Source: Flavobacterium psychrophilum
Lineage (GTDB): Bacteria; Bacteroidota; Bacteroidia; Flavobacteriales; Flavobacteriaceae
DNA: 32,744 bases
Direction: 5' to 3'
Assembly (NCBI GenBank): GCA_945872245.1
Contig: CAMBZB010000024.1
Span: 1 to 32,744 of the forward strand
Position numbers and translations under genes: made by a program. A model generated the notes under the pieces. The model saw nothing but the letters and a program-made list of their open reading frames with translations. It ran no database searches and was not told the origin of the DNA. Below, piece after piece: positions 1 through 5,954 of the stretch; within the stretch, counting starts at the first letter, position 1, and every line of letters begins with the position of its first letter.

Positions 1-932
1 TCCCAATGGGCAATAGTTGGTTTGGCAATGAACAACAACATTATACAAACCGTATTGATAATTCGAATGTTAGTAATGGTACTTTAAAGGTTGTTGCAAA
101 AAGGGAAGCATATACAAATCAAGGAATCACCAAACAATTTACTTCTGCAAGATTGAATTCAAAATTTGCTTTCAAATATGGTCGCGTAGAAGTACGTGCA
201 AAATTATCTGAAGGGAATGGTACTTTGCCTGCTATTTGGATGTTGGGCAAAAATATTAACGAGTTAGGAGCCTATTGGCAGTTAAATGGATATGGTGCTG
301 TTACATGGCCTGCCTGTGGCGAAATAGATATTATGGAATACTGGGGGTCCAATGTAATATCCAGCGCAGTTCACCATCCAATAGATGGTAATTTGTCGAT
401 AGATGAATACATGGCTAATTATCAATATAAAGATGGTGTAACTAGTGATTTCCATATTTATGCGCTTGAATGGAATAATGAAAGAATAACATTAAGTGTA
501 GATGGTATTAATCATCTCAATTATGAACCATTAATTAAAAACCAATTTACTTGGCCTTTTGACACTGAACAATATATTTTATTAAATATAGCAATTCTAT
601 CAAATGTACCTGTAAACTTTGTTCAATCTACTATGGAAATTGATTATGTTAGGGTGTATCAGCAAACCAGTTTAGGAAATAGCAATATAACTAATGAAAC
701 TGATTTCGTAGTATTTCCAAATCCAGTTACTGACCAACTAAATCTAATAATTTCAGATAATCAAATCGGAAATCGAGCAACAATTTACTCTATTTTGGGT
801 CAAGAACTCAATTCTAGAATTTTAAATAATAAGCAAACAATTATAGATGTTTCAGCTTTTCCTCAAGGTATATACTTTATTCAAATAGTAAGCGGAAATG
901 AGAAAAACACTTATAAGTTCATTAAGAAATAA
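1..932 (+). CDS. Secreted GH16 family beta-glucanase (laminarinase-like), 5' truncated, with T9SS sorting domain
   Basis: This is a family 16 glycoside hydrolase, expected to cut beta-1,3- or mixed-linked glucans outside the cell. The reading frame is open to the left edge (a Pro codon precedes the first visible Met), so the signal peptide and N-terminus lie outside the window. The catalytic motif GEIDIMEYWG is visible at about residues 105-114 counted from that Met. It gives the nucleophile Glu106, the assisting Asp108 and the acid/base Glu111. WFGNEQQHYT near the start matches the usual substrate-cleft strand of the family. The last ~75 residues (from VFPNPVTDQLN to the terminal KFIKK) look like a type A C-terminal sorting domain, so the enzyme should be exported by the type IX system. 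A porW/sprE-type gene for that system lies at 23723-26527. A strong terminator follows at 1016-1046. The exact substrate cannot be told from sequence. Confidence 0.9.
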   Translation, partial: PMGNSWFGNEQQHYTNRIDNSNVSNGTLKVVAKREAYTNQGITKQFTSARLNSKFAFKYGRVEVRAKLSEGNGTLPAIWMLGKNINELGAYWQLNGYGAVTWPACGEIDIMEYWGSNVISSAVHHPIDGNLSIDEYMANYQYKDGVTSDFHIYALEWNNERITLSVDGINHLNYEPLIKNQFTWPFDTEQYILLNIAILSNVPVNFVQSTMEIDYVRVYQQTSLGNSNITNETDFVVFPNPVTDQLNLIISDNQIGNRATIYSILGQELNSRILNNKQTIIDVSAFPQGIYFIQIVSGNEKNTYKFIKK

Positions 933-980
933 ATTTTTACCTTTCTGATTTAAATATAATTAATAGATATTTTAACTCAT

Positions 981-1012
981 CAAAACTGCAACTTTCTCCA
1001 ATAGGGGGAGCA
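981..1012 (+). repeat. Dispersed repeat, copy A
   Basis: This is one of four same-strand copies of a short repeat containing AACTTTCTCCAATA followed by a G-rich segment (GGGGGAGCA here). It lies between the glucanase gene and a terminator hairpin. It shares the preceding CATCAAA with copy C and CAAAACTGCAAC with copy D. CTCC and GGAG within it can pair. Confidence 0.75.
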
Positions 1013-1015
1013 TTT

Positions 1016-1046
1016 AAAAAGACTTTACATTTTGTAAGGTCTTTTT
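1016..1046. terminator. Bidirectional rho-independent terminator
   Basis: AAAAAGACTTTACA pairs with TGTAAGGTCTTTTT, giving 14 pairs including one G-U and a three-base loop. T-runs follow on both strands. It serves the plus-strand glucanase gene ending at 932 and the minus-strand merR-type gene ending at 1059. Confidence 0.85.
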
Positions 1047-1058
1047 TGTTTTTTAGTG

Positions 1059-1421
1059 TTAGCATAAATCGTTCAGGACATCTTTCTTGAACTCTTCTAT
1101 TTGGTTTTTCATTTGTTTTATTTCCTTCAACTTCTGTTCAAGCGATAGTAATTTTTCCTCAAGAATATTTAATTTCTCCTCTTTAGTGAATTTATCTTTA
1201 TACCAAGCATCAATAATTTGCCCGATTTCTCGTATTGTAAAACCTACAGATTTAGCATCACTAATGAATTCTAATTTTTCTATTGTTTCTTCATCATAAT
1301 GAAAATAATTATTTGATTTAATAGAATCATCCCGCTTTCCTTCAATCAATCCTGACTTTTCATAGAAGCGAATAGTATGGGGAGAAATCCCCGTAATTTT
1401 AGCTATTTCATTTATTAACAT
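1059..1421 (-). CDS. MerR family transcriptional regulator
   Basis: This 120-residue DNA-binding regulator is of typical MerR length. The N-terminal winged helix-turn-helix is clear (INEIAKITGISPHTIRFYEK, about residues 3-22). The wing follows (residues 25-45), then a long amphipathic coiled coil (about residues 76-115) that would form the dimer. The effector region is minimal and the only cysteine I see is the very last residue, so metal or thiol sensing by a classic Cys pair is unlikely. It is transcribed divergently from a short-chain dehydrogenase gene with a 108-bp gap, which suggests it controls that gene and itself. A -7 type element (TATATTTG on the minus strand, 1426-1433) lies only four bases before the ATG, so the message may be nearly leaderless. 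The inducer is unknown. Confidence 0.88.
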   Translation of the reverse strand: MLINEIAKITGISPHTIRFYEKSGLIEGKRDDSIKSNNYFHYDEETIEKLEFISDAKSVGFTIREIGQIIDAWYKDKFTKEEKLNILEEKLLSLEQKLKEIKQMKNQIEEFKKDVLNDLC

Positions 1422-1425
1422 ACTG

Positions 1426-1433
1426 CAAATATA
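1426..1433 (-). promoter_or_regulatory. Candidate -7 element of the merR-type gene
   Basis: On the minus strand this reads TATATTTG, a perfect TAnnTTTG. It lies four bases upstream of the ATG at 1421, which implies a very short or absent leader. No clear TTTG -33 element is seen at the usual distance. Confidence 0.4.
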
Positions 1434-1458
1434 TGTGTTGAAAATTAAATATTAACCA

Positions 1459-1472
1459 TAGACTATACTCTA
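1459..1472. promoter_or_regulatory. Candidate MerR operator (imperfect palindrome)
   Basis: TAGACTATACTCTA is palindromic at 12 of 14 positions. It lies in the divergent merR/SDR gap, six bases upstream of the SDR -7 element, between where -33 and -7 boxes would sit. That is where MerR proteins normally bind and distort the promoter. The assignment rests on position and symmetry only. Confidence 0.4.
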
Positions 1473-1478
1473 ATGTTG

Positions 1479-1486
1479 TATGTTTG
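1479..1486 (+). promoter_or_regulatory. Candidate -7 element of the SDR gene
   Basis: TATGTTTG matches TAnnTTTG and lies 43 bases before the SDR start codon. No good TTTG is seen 17-23 bases upstream. This would fit a promoter that needs an activator such as the neighbouring MerR protein. Confidence 0.45.
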
Positions 1487-1529
1487 AATTTATCAAGGTA
1501 AGTTTGTTCAAAACTAACAATTCAAATAT

Positions 1530-2345
1530 ATGAAAAAGACAATTTTAATTACAGGAACCTCAAGCGGGATTGGGAAATCAACCGTTATTGAATTTGCAAA
1601 AAAGGGATGGAATGTAATTGCTACACAAAGAAATCCCGAAAAAGAAACTGACTTTAAGGCATTTAGCAATGTGAAACTTTATCCTTTAGATGTTACAAAT
1701 CTTGATAGTATCACTCAAGTATTTAAGAAAGTAAAAGAAGAATTTGGAACTATTGATGTTGTGGTTAATAATGCGGGGTATGGAGTAGATGGAGCTTTTG
1801 AAGCTATGTCTGATGAGGTTATTGAAAATCAATTCAACACAAATGTATTTGGATTAATGCGAGTAACAAGAGAGGCGATAAAAGCAATGCGCCCCTGTGG
1901 TGGCGGAATAATCATTCAAATTTCAAGTATGGGTGGAAAAATTACTTTCCCATTATATAGTATTTATCATTCAACAAAATTTGCGGTTGAGGGTTTTACA
2001 GAGTCATTGCATTATGAATTAGCACAATTCAACATTAAATTAAAACTCATCGAGCCAGGTCCAATTGTAACAGATTTTTATGGAAGAAGCCGAAAATTCA
2101 TTAAGCCAGATTTCACAAATGAGTATGATAGCTTTATTTCAAAATTTAATGCTGCTGCGGAAAAAGTTATCAAAGATGCAGAAGGACCTGAAGTGGTTGC
2201 TAAAACAATTTTTATAGCCGCAACAGATAATAGTAATAAGATGCGATATGCTATTGGAAAGCCCGGTCCGTTACTATTAAAGCTTAGAAAATTACTTTCG
2301 GATAAATTATATTTTTTAATGGTTAAAAAAAGCTATAATATCTAA
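1530..2345 (+). CDS. SDR family NAD(P)-dependent oxidoreductase
   Basis: This is a classical short-chain dehydrogenase/reductase of 271 residues with a Rossmann fold, acting in the cytoplasm. The cofactor motif TGTSSGIGKS is at residues 8-17. An Arg in ATQRNPE after the second strand favours NADP(H). NNAGYG lies near residue 81. The catalytic Ser is in IQISSMGG and the catalytic Tyr/Lys pair is in YHSTK. The C-terminal part resembles the group of SDRs often named oxidoreductase next to MerR or AraC regulators in soil bacteria. The substrate cannot be predicted. It is divergent from the merR-type gene at 1059-1421, whose product likely regulates it. No ordinary terminator follows; the next structure is the perfect palindrome at 2411-2454. 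Confidence 0.9.
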   Translation: MKKTILITGTSSGIGKSTVIEFAKKGWNVIATQRNPEKETDFKAFSNVKLYPLDVTNLDSITQVFKKVKEEFGTIDVVVNNAGYGVDGAFEAMSDEVIENQFNTNVFGLMRVTREAIKAMRPCGGGIIIQISSMGGKITFPLYSIYHSTKFAVEGFTESLHYELAQFNIKLKLIEPGPIVTDFYGRSRKFIKPDFTNEYDSFISKFNAAAEKVIKDAEGPEVVAKTIFIAATDNSNKMRYAIGKPGPLLLKLRKLLSDKLYFLMVKKSYNI

Positions 2346-2383
2346 TATGCTTTTCTGATGGCTAAAGCAGAAAGGCATTGAGG

Positions 2384-2410
2384 CAGAACTGCAACTTTCT
2401 CCAATAGGGG
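2384..2410 (+). repeat. Dispersed repeat, copy B (truncated)
   Basis: It carries GAACTGCAACTTTC and TCCAATAGGGG, then breaks off where the other copies continue with GAGCA. The perfect palindrome 2411-2454 begins at exactly that point. The motif AAGCAGAAAGGC, found downstream of the core in copies C and D, occurs here upstream at 2364-2375. The copy therefore looks rearranged. Confidence 0.7.
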
Positions 2411-2454
2411 TGACTCGTCCTAAATAATCTGTATCGATTATTTAGGACGAGTCA
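2411..2454. repeat. Perfect 19-bp inverted repeat with 6-nt loop
   Basis: The left arm (2411-2429) begins TGACTCGTCC and the right arm (2436-2454) ends GGACGAGTCA. They are exact reverse complements around the loop TGTATC. The outer ends read TGA...TCA. There is no T-run on either side, so it is not an ordinary terminator. It abuts the broken edge of repeat copy B. It could be a pair of insertion-sequence ends left after loss of the middle, a miniature element, or a protein binding site. The sequence alone does not decide. Confidence 0.8.
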
Positions 2455-2497
2455 TTCAATAAGAAAAGTCTCTTCAACAATTATAATGTTTTTTTTC

Positions 2498-2505
2498 TAT
2501 TTTTG
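2498..2505 (+). promoter_or_regulatory. Candidate -7 element ahead of the broken XRE gene
   Basis: TATTTTTG matches TAnnTTTG and lies 59 bases before the ATG of the XRE pseudogene. A second match, TATATTTG at 2553-2560, ends only four bases before that ATG. Neither has a clear -33 partner. Confidence 0.35.
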
Positions 2506-2564
2506 CATTAAAATGACGGCAAGATGTCTAAATGTTTTAGAATTAGTAAAATTATATTTGCAAT

Positions 2565-2945
2565 ATGGAATTTGGAGATATATTAAAAGAGCTTAGAGTC
2601 AGTTAGAATTATTCTCAAAACGAAGTTGCTGAACTTTCGGGACTAACGCTTAGGACAATTCAACGTATTGAGAGTAATCAAGTAAAGCCAGGCCTTCACT
2701 CAATTAAAGTAATTAAAAAAGCATTGGAAACAGACCTTTATGGCATTATTAACAAACCTATTACCAACCCCTACGAATTTAATTTAACCTTTAAAATTAC
2801 TGATATGAATCAATTCTTAAATGACTTGAAAACATTAGTAAAAAACCACTAGAAAACAATTCTACTTATTGTTCTAGTGATTTGGCTTGTCTCAAATTAT
2901 ACTGATATTAAATCAGGAATAATGGATGCTTGGGGCGGGAAATAA
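2565..2945 (+). pseudogene. XRE-type HTH regulator with C-terminal membrane segment, two in-frame TAG stops
   Basis: A single reading frame of 127 codons runs from ATG 2565 to TAA 2945, but TAG stops interrupt it at 2604-2606 (codon 14) and 2850-2852 (codon 96). Ignoring them, residues ~15-60 form a Cro/XRE helix-turn-helix (NYSQNEVAELSGLTLRTIQR). Residues ~97-110 form a hydrophobic helix (TILLIVLVIWLVS) followed by a short polar tail. This layout, an HTH plus one C-terminal membrane helix, occurs in small flavobacterial XRE proteins. From my memory of that family, the first stop stands where Gln is usual (CAG to TAG) and the second where Trp is likely (TGG to TAG). That would make both single-base changes, and the frame is otherwise intact, so the decay is recent. 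Suppression of TAG is conceivable but has no other support here. Confidence 0.8.
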
Positions 2946-3002
2946 TTTTTTTTGAAATATTATAACCATTTATTTTTCTTAAAGTTAAATAAATTATCAT
3001 CG

Positions 3003-3052
3003 CATCAAATTTGTAACTTTCTCCAATAACGGTAGCAAAAGCAGAAAGGCTA
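3003..3052 (+). repeat. Dispersed repeat, copy C
   Basis: It contains AACTTTCTCCAATA, then ACGGTAGCAAAAGCAGAAAG, running straight into the terminator hairpin at 3045-3070. The G-run of copies A and D is changed to ACGG, so this copy is diverged. It shares CATCAAA with copy A and AGCAAAAGCAGAAAGGCTAT with copy D. Confidence 0.75.
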
Positions 3053-3076
3053 TCAGAAATGATAGCCTTTTTTGTT
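3045..3076 (+). terminator. Rho-independent terminator inside repeat copy C
   Basis: AAAGGCTATC and GATAGCCTTT form a perfect 10-bp stem around the loop AGAAAT, followed by TTTTGTTTT. It would end transcription coming from the broken XRE gene. The same stem is present but decayed in copy D. Confidence 0.8.
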
Positions 3077-3315
3077 TTATTGACATGAGAGTCTGATTAA
3101 GAAAATACACTTTTTAAAATACTCAAAACGAGGTGGTAGATATTAAAAAATAATATCCAATAAATTTGAAATTATTGATATAAAAATACCTTATAATAAT
3201 CATGGGAATTAATGCTAGGGCCGATACTCCAATGAAAAACCATCACTATACTAAAATGTGTATGATTTTCAAAAACAACCCGCTATTGAATTAATTTGGA
3301 GAAATTAAACAAAAA
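3077..3315. other. Intergenic, no gene recognised
   Basis: This is A+T-rich DNA between two terminators. The longest ATG frame I see is a 29-codon ORF starting near 3203 with no recognisable features. A 10-base match to the XRE gene (CTCAAAACGA near 3121) hints at a decayed relative but is too short to count. No promoter is convincing. Confidence 0.4.
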
Positions 3316-3339
3316 AAGCTGCCTGAAAACAGGCAGCTT
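3316..3339 (-). terminator. Rho-independent terminator of the CAP lipoprotein gene
   Basis: AAGCTGCCTG and CAGGCAGCTT form a perfect 10-bp stem around AAAA. On the minus strand the stem is followed by a run of T. It lies 23 bases after the stop of the minus-strand CAP gene. Confidence 0.9.
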
Positions 3340-3361
3340 CTAAATCAAAAACAAACTTTAC

Positions 3362-3862
3362 TTATATTTTTACAAAGATATTGGTGTAATACTTTTTACC
3401 CTCCTGATTTGTTTTTATGGCAATACCGAAATGAGTATAGTCACCTTCTATATTTTCTTTATGTGTTGGGCTATTCAACCAAGCATTTACTACCGATTGT
3501 GGCGTGTTATAATTATAGGCAATATTTTCACCCACTCTTTTAGCATTTAATACAGAAATTAAATTTTCTGATCTAGCAACAAAATCATTATGATTAACTA
3601 CATCATTAGCAATCATGTAATGATCATGCTCTTCTGATTTATAGGAAATATGATTTATTTGTTGCAATGTATTCAAGCCCACACTTACTCTGTAGGTGTT
3701 AATTAGATTCATAGCATCTAATTCTGATGCATTATAGGTGTAATCCATAACTTTCATTGTATCTGAACTAGAATTTGGAGCCTCTGAACTATCAGATGAA
3801 CAAGAGTTCATGGAGTATACTACTGCAACTAGCAATAATACACGAAGTAATTTTGCTTTCAT
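3362..3862 (-). CDS. CAP domain (SCP/PR1-like) lipoprotein
   Basis: This 166-residue protein begins with a lipoprotein signal (LLLVAVVYSMNSC, Cys21) and should be anchored in the envelope. The serine/acidic residues after the Cys (SSDSSE) resemble the surface-export signal described for Bacteroidota lipoproteins. Residues ~45-165 form a compact CAP domain of the bacterial type, with the expected motifs HNDF, GENIAYNY, AWLNSPTHKENIEG and HFGIAI. Bacterial CAP proteins are poorly understood, and roles in cell-wall or extracellular protein binding have been proposed for the family. The gene stands alone on the minus strand. It has its own terminator and an exact 30-bp duplication in its upstream region, which may affect expression. 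Confidence 0.88.
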   Translation of the reverse strand: MKAKLLRVLLLVAVVYSMNSCSSDSSEAPNSSSDTMKVMDYTYNASELDAMNLINTYRVSVGLNTLQQINHISYKSEEHDHYMIANDVVNHNDFVARSENLISVLNAKRVGENIAYNYNTPQSVVNAWLNSPTHKENIEGDYTHFGIAIKTNQEGKKYYTNIFVKI

Positions 3863-3880
3863 AATAAAATAGGTTAAAGT

Positions 3881-3954
3881 TTAAAGTAGATTGTGGGGCA
3901 AACTTCTTTAGGGTTATTATTAAATTAAAGTAGATTGTGGGGCAAACTTCTTTA
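3881..3954. repeat. Exact 30-bp direct duplication, 44-bp period
   Basis: The 30-mer beginning TTAAAGTAGATTGTGGGGCA and ending AACTTCTTTA occurs at 3881-3910 and again at 3925-3954, separated by 14 bases. Both copies lie just upstream of the CAP lipoprotein start (3862), in its probable 5' leader or promoter. The duplication may double a regulatory site or be a simple slippage product. Confidence 0.85.
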
Positions 3955-4543
3955 AGGATATAATTGATTGTAAGAACTTGTTTTTATTTGTTATGTAAAT
4001 ATAGAAACATTATCGATTAAATAACAAATAAAATCGATGAAATACACAATATAATTATTTTAATATATAATTTTCTTACTTTTTAACAATTTAAAGATAT
4101 AAAATCTTTAAAGATTATTTTCCAAACAATCATTTTATACCTATTAGAAATAAAATTGGAATTTGAAAAATTTTTAAAAAAAAGAATATGGAGATTTTAG
4201 AAAAAAGTATTCGATAGGTCAGTAATAGCATGTATTGCAGAATCACGATAGAAAAATGGACAATTAATAATTATTTATAAAAGTTTAAAGGCAGTAAAAT
4301 TCACTTATAAATATGAAAAATTTGAAGTGATACCTGAAAAATATAATAAGATATTTTAAATACGGAGTAATATATTCATCTAAAGAGGAGTGATATTTTT
4401 ATGAAGTGTTAGGATAATCTGATTATGTGTTTGAAGGGGATAGTTAATTTTGATTTTTTTAATACCTTTATTTTCTAATATAGAATTTTTAGATTAAAAT
4501 CTATATCCTTGATTTTAAGATTATTGAATAATCAATCATTGAG
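3955..4543. other. Long A+T-rich intergenic stretch, no gene recognised
   Basis: About 590 bases with very low G+C and no frame longer than a few dozen codons with coding character. The only structure noted is a 7-bp inverted repeat ATCGATT/AATCGAT with 13-bp spacing at 4012-4038. No RNA gene is recognised here, but one would be hard to see. Confidence 0.4.
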
Positions 4544-4600
4544 TCAAAACTGCAACTTTCTCCAATAGGGGGAGCAAAAGCAGAAAGGCTATAAGAAATG
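4544..4600 (+). repeat. Dispersed repeat, copy D
   Basis: It has the full-length core (CAAAACTGCAAC, TTTCTCCAATAGGGGGAGCA) followed by AAAGCAGAAAGGCTATAAG. The terminator-like tail of copy C is present, but its stem no longer pairs well (GGCTAT against ATTCCC), although a T-run remains. It ends 20 bases before the tRNA-Arg gene. Confidence 0.75.
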
Positions 4601-4620
4601 ATTCCCTATTTTTTTGTTTC

Positions 4621-4692
4621 AGCCCCGTAGTTCAACGGATAGAATGGGAGTTTCCTAAACTTTTGATCCGAGTTCGATTCTCGGCGGGGCTA
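4621..4692 (+). tRNA. tRNA-Arg (anticodon CCU)
   Basis: The 72-base sequence folds as a full cloverleaf. The acceptor stem AGCCCCG/CGGGGCT is followed by A as discriminator. The D stem is GTTC/GAAT. The anticodon stem GGAGT/ACTTT has loop TTCCTAA, giving anticodon CCU. The T stem CCGAG/CTCGG has loop TTCGATT. It reads the rare Arg codon AGG. CCA is not encoded. Arg(CCU) genes are frequent integration sites for islands, but I see no integrase or duplicated tRNA end in this window. Confidence 0.95.
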
Positions 4693-4887
4693 CTAAACCT
4701 ATATTTGTAAATTATTTGATATGTCCCGTATCATTTTCCCTGTTAAAACTGATGGCTTTAACACTTCGCAAATTGCTTTTTTTTAGCAACACCTTAGGCC
4801 TATTATTTCCCAATATATTTAGAATTCATTATTAAAACTCGTACCTTTAAGTAGTAAAATTTATGTGGTAAATAAAAGTGATGCCTT

Positions 4888-5931
4888 ATGAAAACGCAAG
4901 CGCATACATTCTTCTTTCGAATGCTCCTACTTTTCTTCCTATTTCATTCCAGCAGTTGTAATCGGGGAAAGGCCGCTGTCGTGTACCTCAACAACGAAAA
5001 AAAAGAAAACACAAAATCCCTGTTTATTCCCGAAAAAGTTGATTCACCTATCGACACCGCCGACTATAACAAAAAAATGTTTGCATTGAGCAACAATGAC
5101 AGACAAGGGCGATGGCCTGTTAAAAAAGCGCCTTATCCGTTGGCGGGAGCTATCTTGCCTTATAACAGGGTCATTGCGTTTTACGGAAATCTATATTCCA
5201 AAAGAATGGGTATTTTAGGTGAATTACCCAAAGAGGCGATGCTTAAAAAACTACATTATGAAGTCGCACGATGGCAAGCCGCCGATCCTAACATGAAAAC
5301 GATTCCCGCTTTGCACTACATTGCTGTCACGGCCCAAAGTTCACCAGGAAAGTTAAATAAACATCGCCTGAGAATGCCGTTTCACCAGATTGATATTATT
5401 ATGGATTGGGCAAAACCGATCCATGCGCTGGTGTTTCTGGATCTTCAGGTGGGGCACAGTTCAGTGAAAGAGGAAGTGTCTATGCTAGAAAAATACCTCA
5501 AAATGCCGAATGTTCACTTGGGAATTGATCCCGAGTTTTCAATGAAAAACGGGGAAACTCCTGGGACAAAAATAGGGTATTTCACCGCTGTAGACATCAA
5601 TGATGCCATTGCCATCTTAGCTAAAGTAGTACGAGAAAACAAACTCCCTCCCAAAGTGCTGGTGGTGCATCGGTTCACCCAAAGAATGGTGACTGACTAT
5701 CGAAATATAAAACTAGTCCCCGAAGTACAAGTTGTGATGAACATGGATGGTTTTGGCAGCAAAATATTAAAGAAATCAACCTATCTCGATTACATTTATA
5801 GCGAACCCGTTCAGTTTACCGGCTTTAAGCTATTTTATAAAAATGACACTCGGTCGAATACCAACGGACTATATACCCCAGCGGAATTACTTCGGTTTAC
5901 GCCCAAGCCCATTTATATCCAATATCAGTAA
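4888..5931 (+). CDS. Conserved lipoprotein of unknown function
   Basis: A 347-residue protein with an N-terminal lipoprotein signal (LLFFLFHSSSC, Cys24). The rest looks like one globular domain with well-defined motifs: FYGNLYSKRMGILGE (about 98-112), ARWQAADP, FLDLQVGHS, HLGIDPEFSM, VLVVHRFTQ and a C-terminal KPIYIQYQ. I recognise this as a conserved family found next to or fused with envelope genes in several phyla, but no function is established that I know of. The alternating strand/helix pattern and the paired acidic residues in LDLQVG and GIDPEF suggest a barrel-type enzyme, possibly acting on polysaccharide; that is inference. It is 23 bases upstream of the polysaccharide deacetylase gene on the same strand, so the two are likely cotranscribed. 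By eye both are richer in G+C than their surroundings. Confidence 0.75.
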   Translation: MKTQAHTFFFRMLLLFFLFHSSSCNRGKAAVVYLNNEKKENTKSLFIPEKVDSPIDTADYNKKMFALSNNDRQGRWPVKKAPYPLAGAILPYNRVIAFYGNLYSKRMGILGELPKEAMLKKLHYEVARWQAADPNMKTIPALHYIAVTAQSSPGKLNKHRLRMPFHQIDIIMDWAKPIHALVFLDLQVGHSSVKEEVSMLEKYLKMPNVHLGIDPEFSMKNGETPGTKIGYFTAVDINDAIAILAKVVRENKLPPKVLVVHRFTQRMVTDYRNIKLVPEVQVVMNMDGFGSKILKKSTYLDYIYSEPVQFTGFKLFYKNDTRSNTNGLYTPAELLRFTPKPIYIQYQ

Positions 5932-5954
5932 TTTGTTGAAATCCCTTTTGAGTT

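Noticed and set aside
3090..3150. Second relic of an XRE regulator (CTCAAAACGA match to the pseudogene)
   Set aside because: The match is 10 bases long in low-complexity DNA and the surrounding frame does not read as an HTH.
3881..3954. CRISPR-like pair of 30-bp repeats
   Set aside because: Only two copies with a 14-base spacer and no cas genes; a simple duplication fits better.
981..4600. Integron-like attC array: gene units separated by repeats with inverted pairing
   Set aside because: The repeats lack the attC core sites (RYYYAAC and GTTRRRY), genes lie in both orientations, and no integron integrase is in the window. The array-like layout is reported only as an unexplained repeat.
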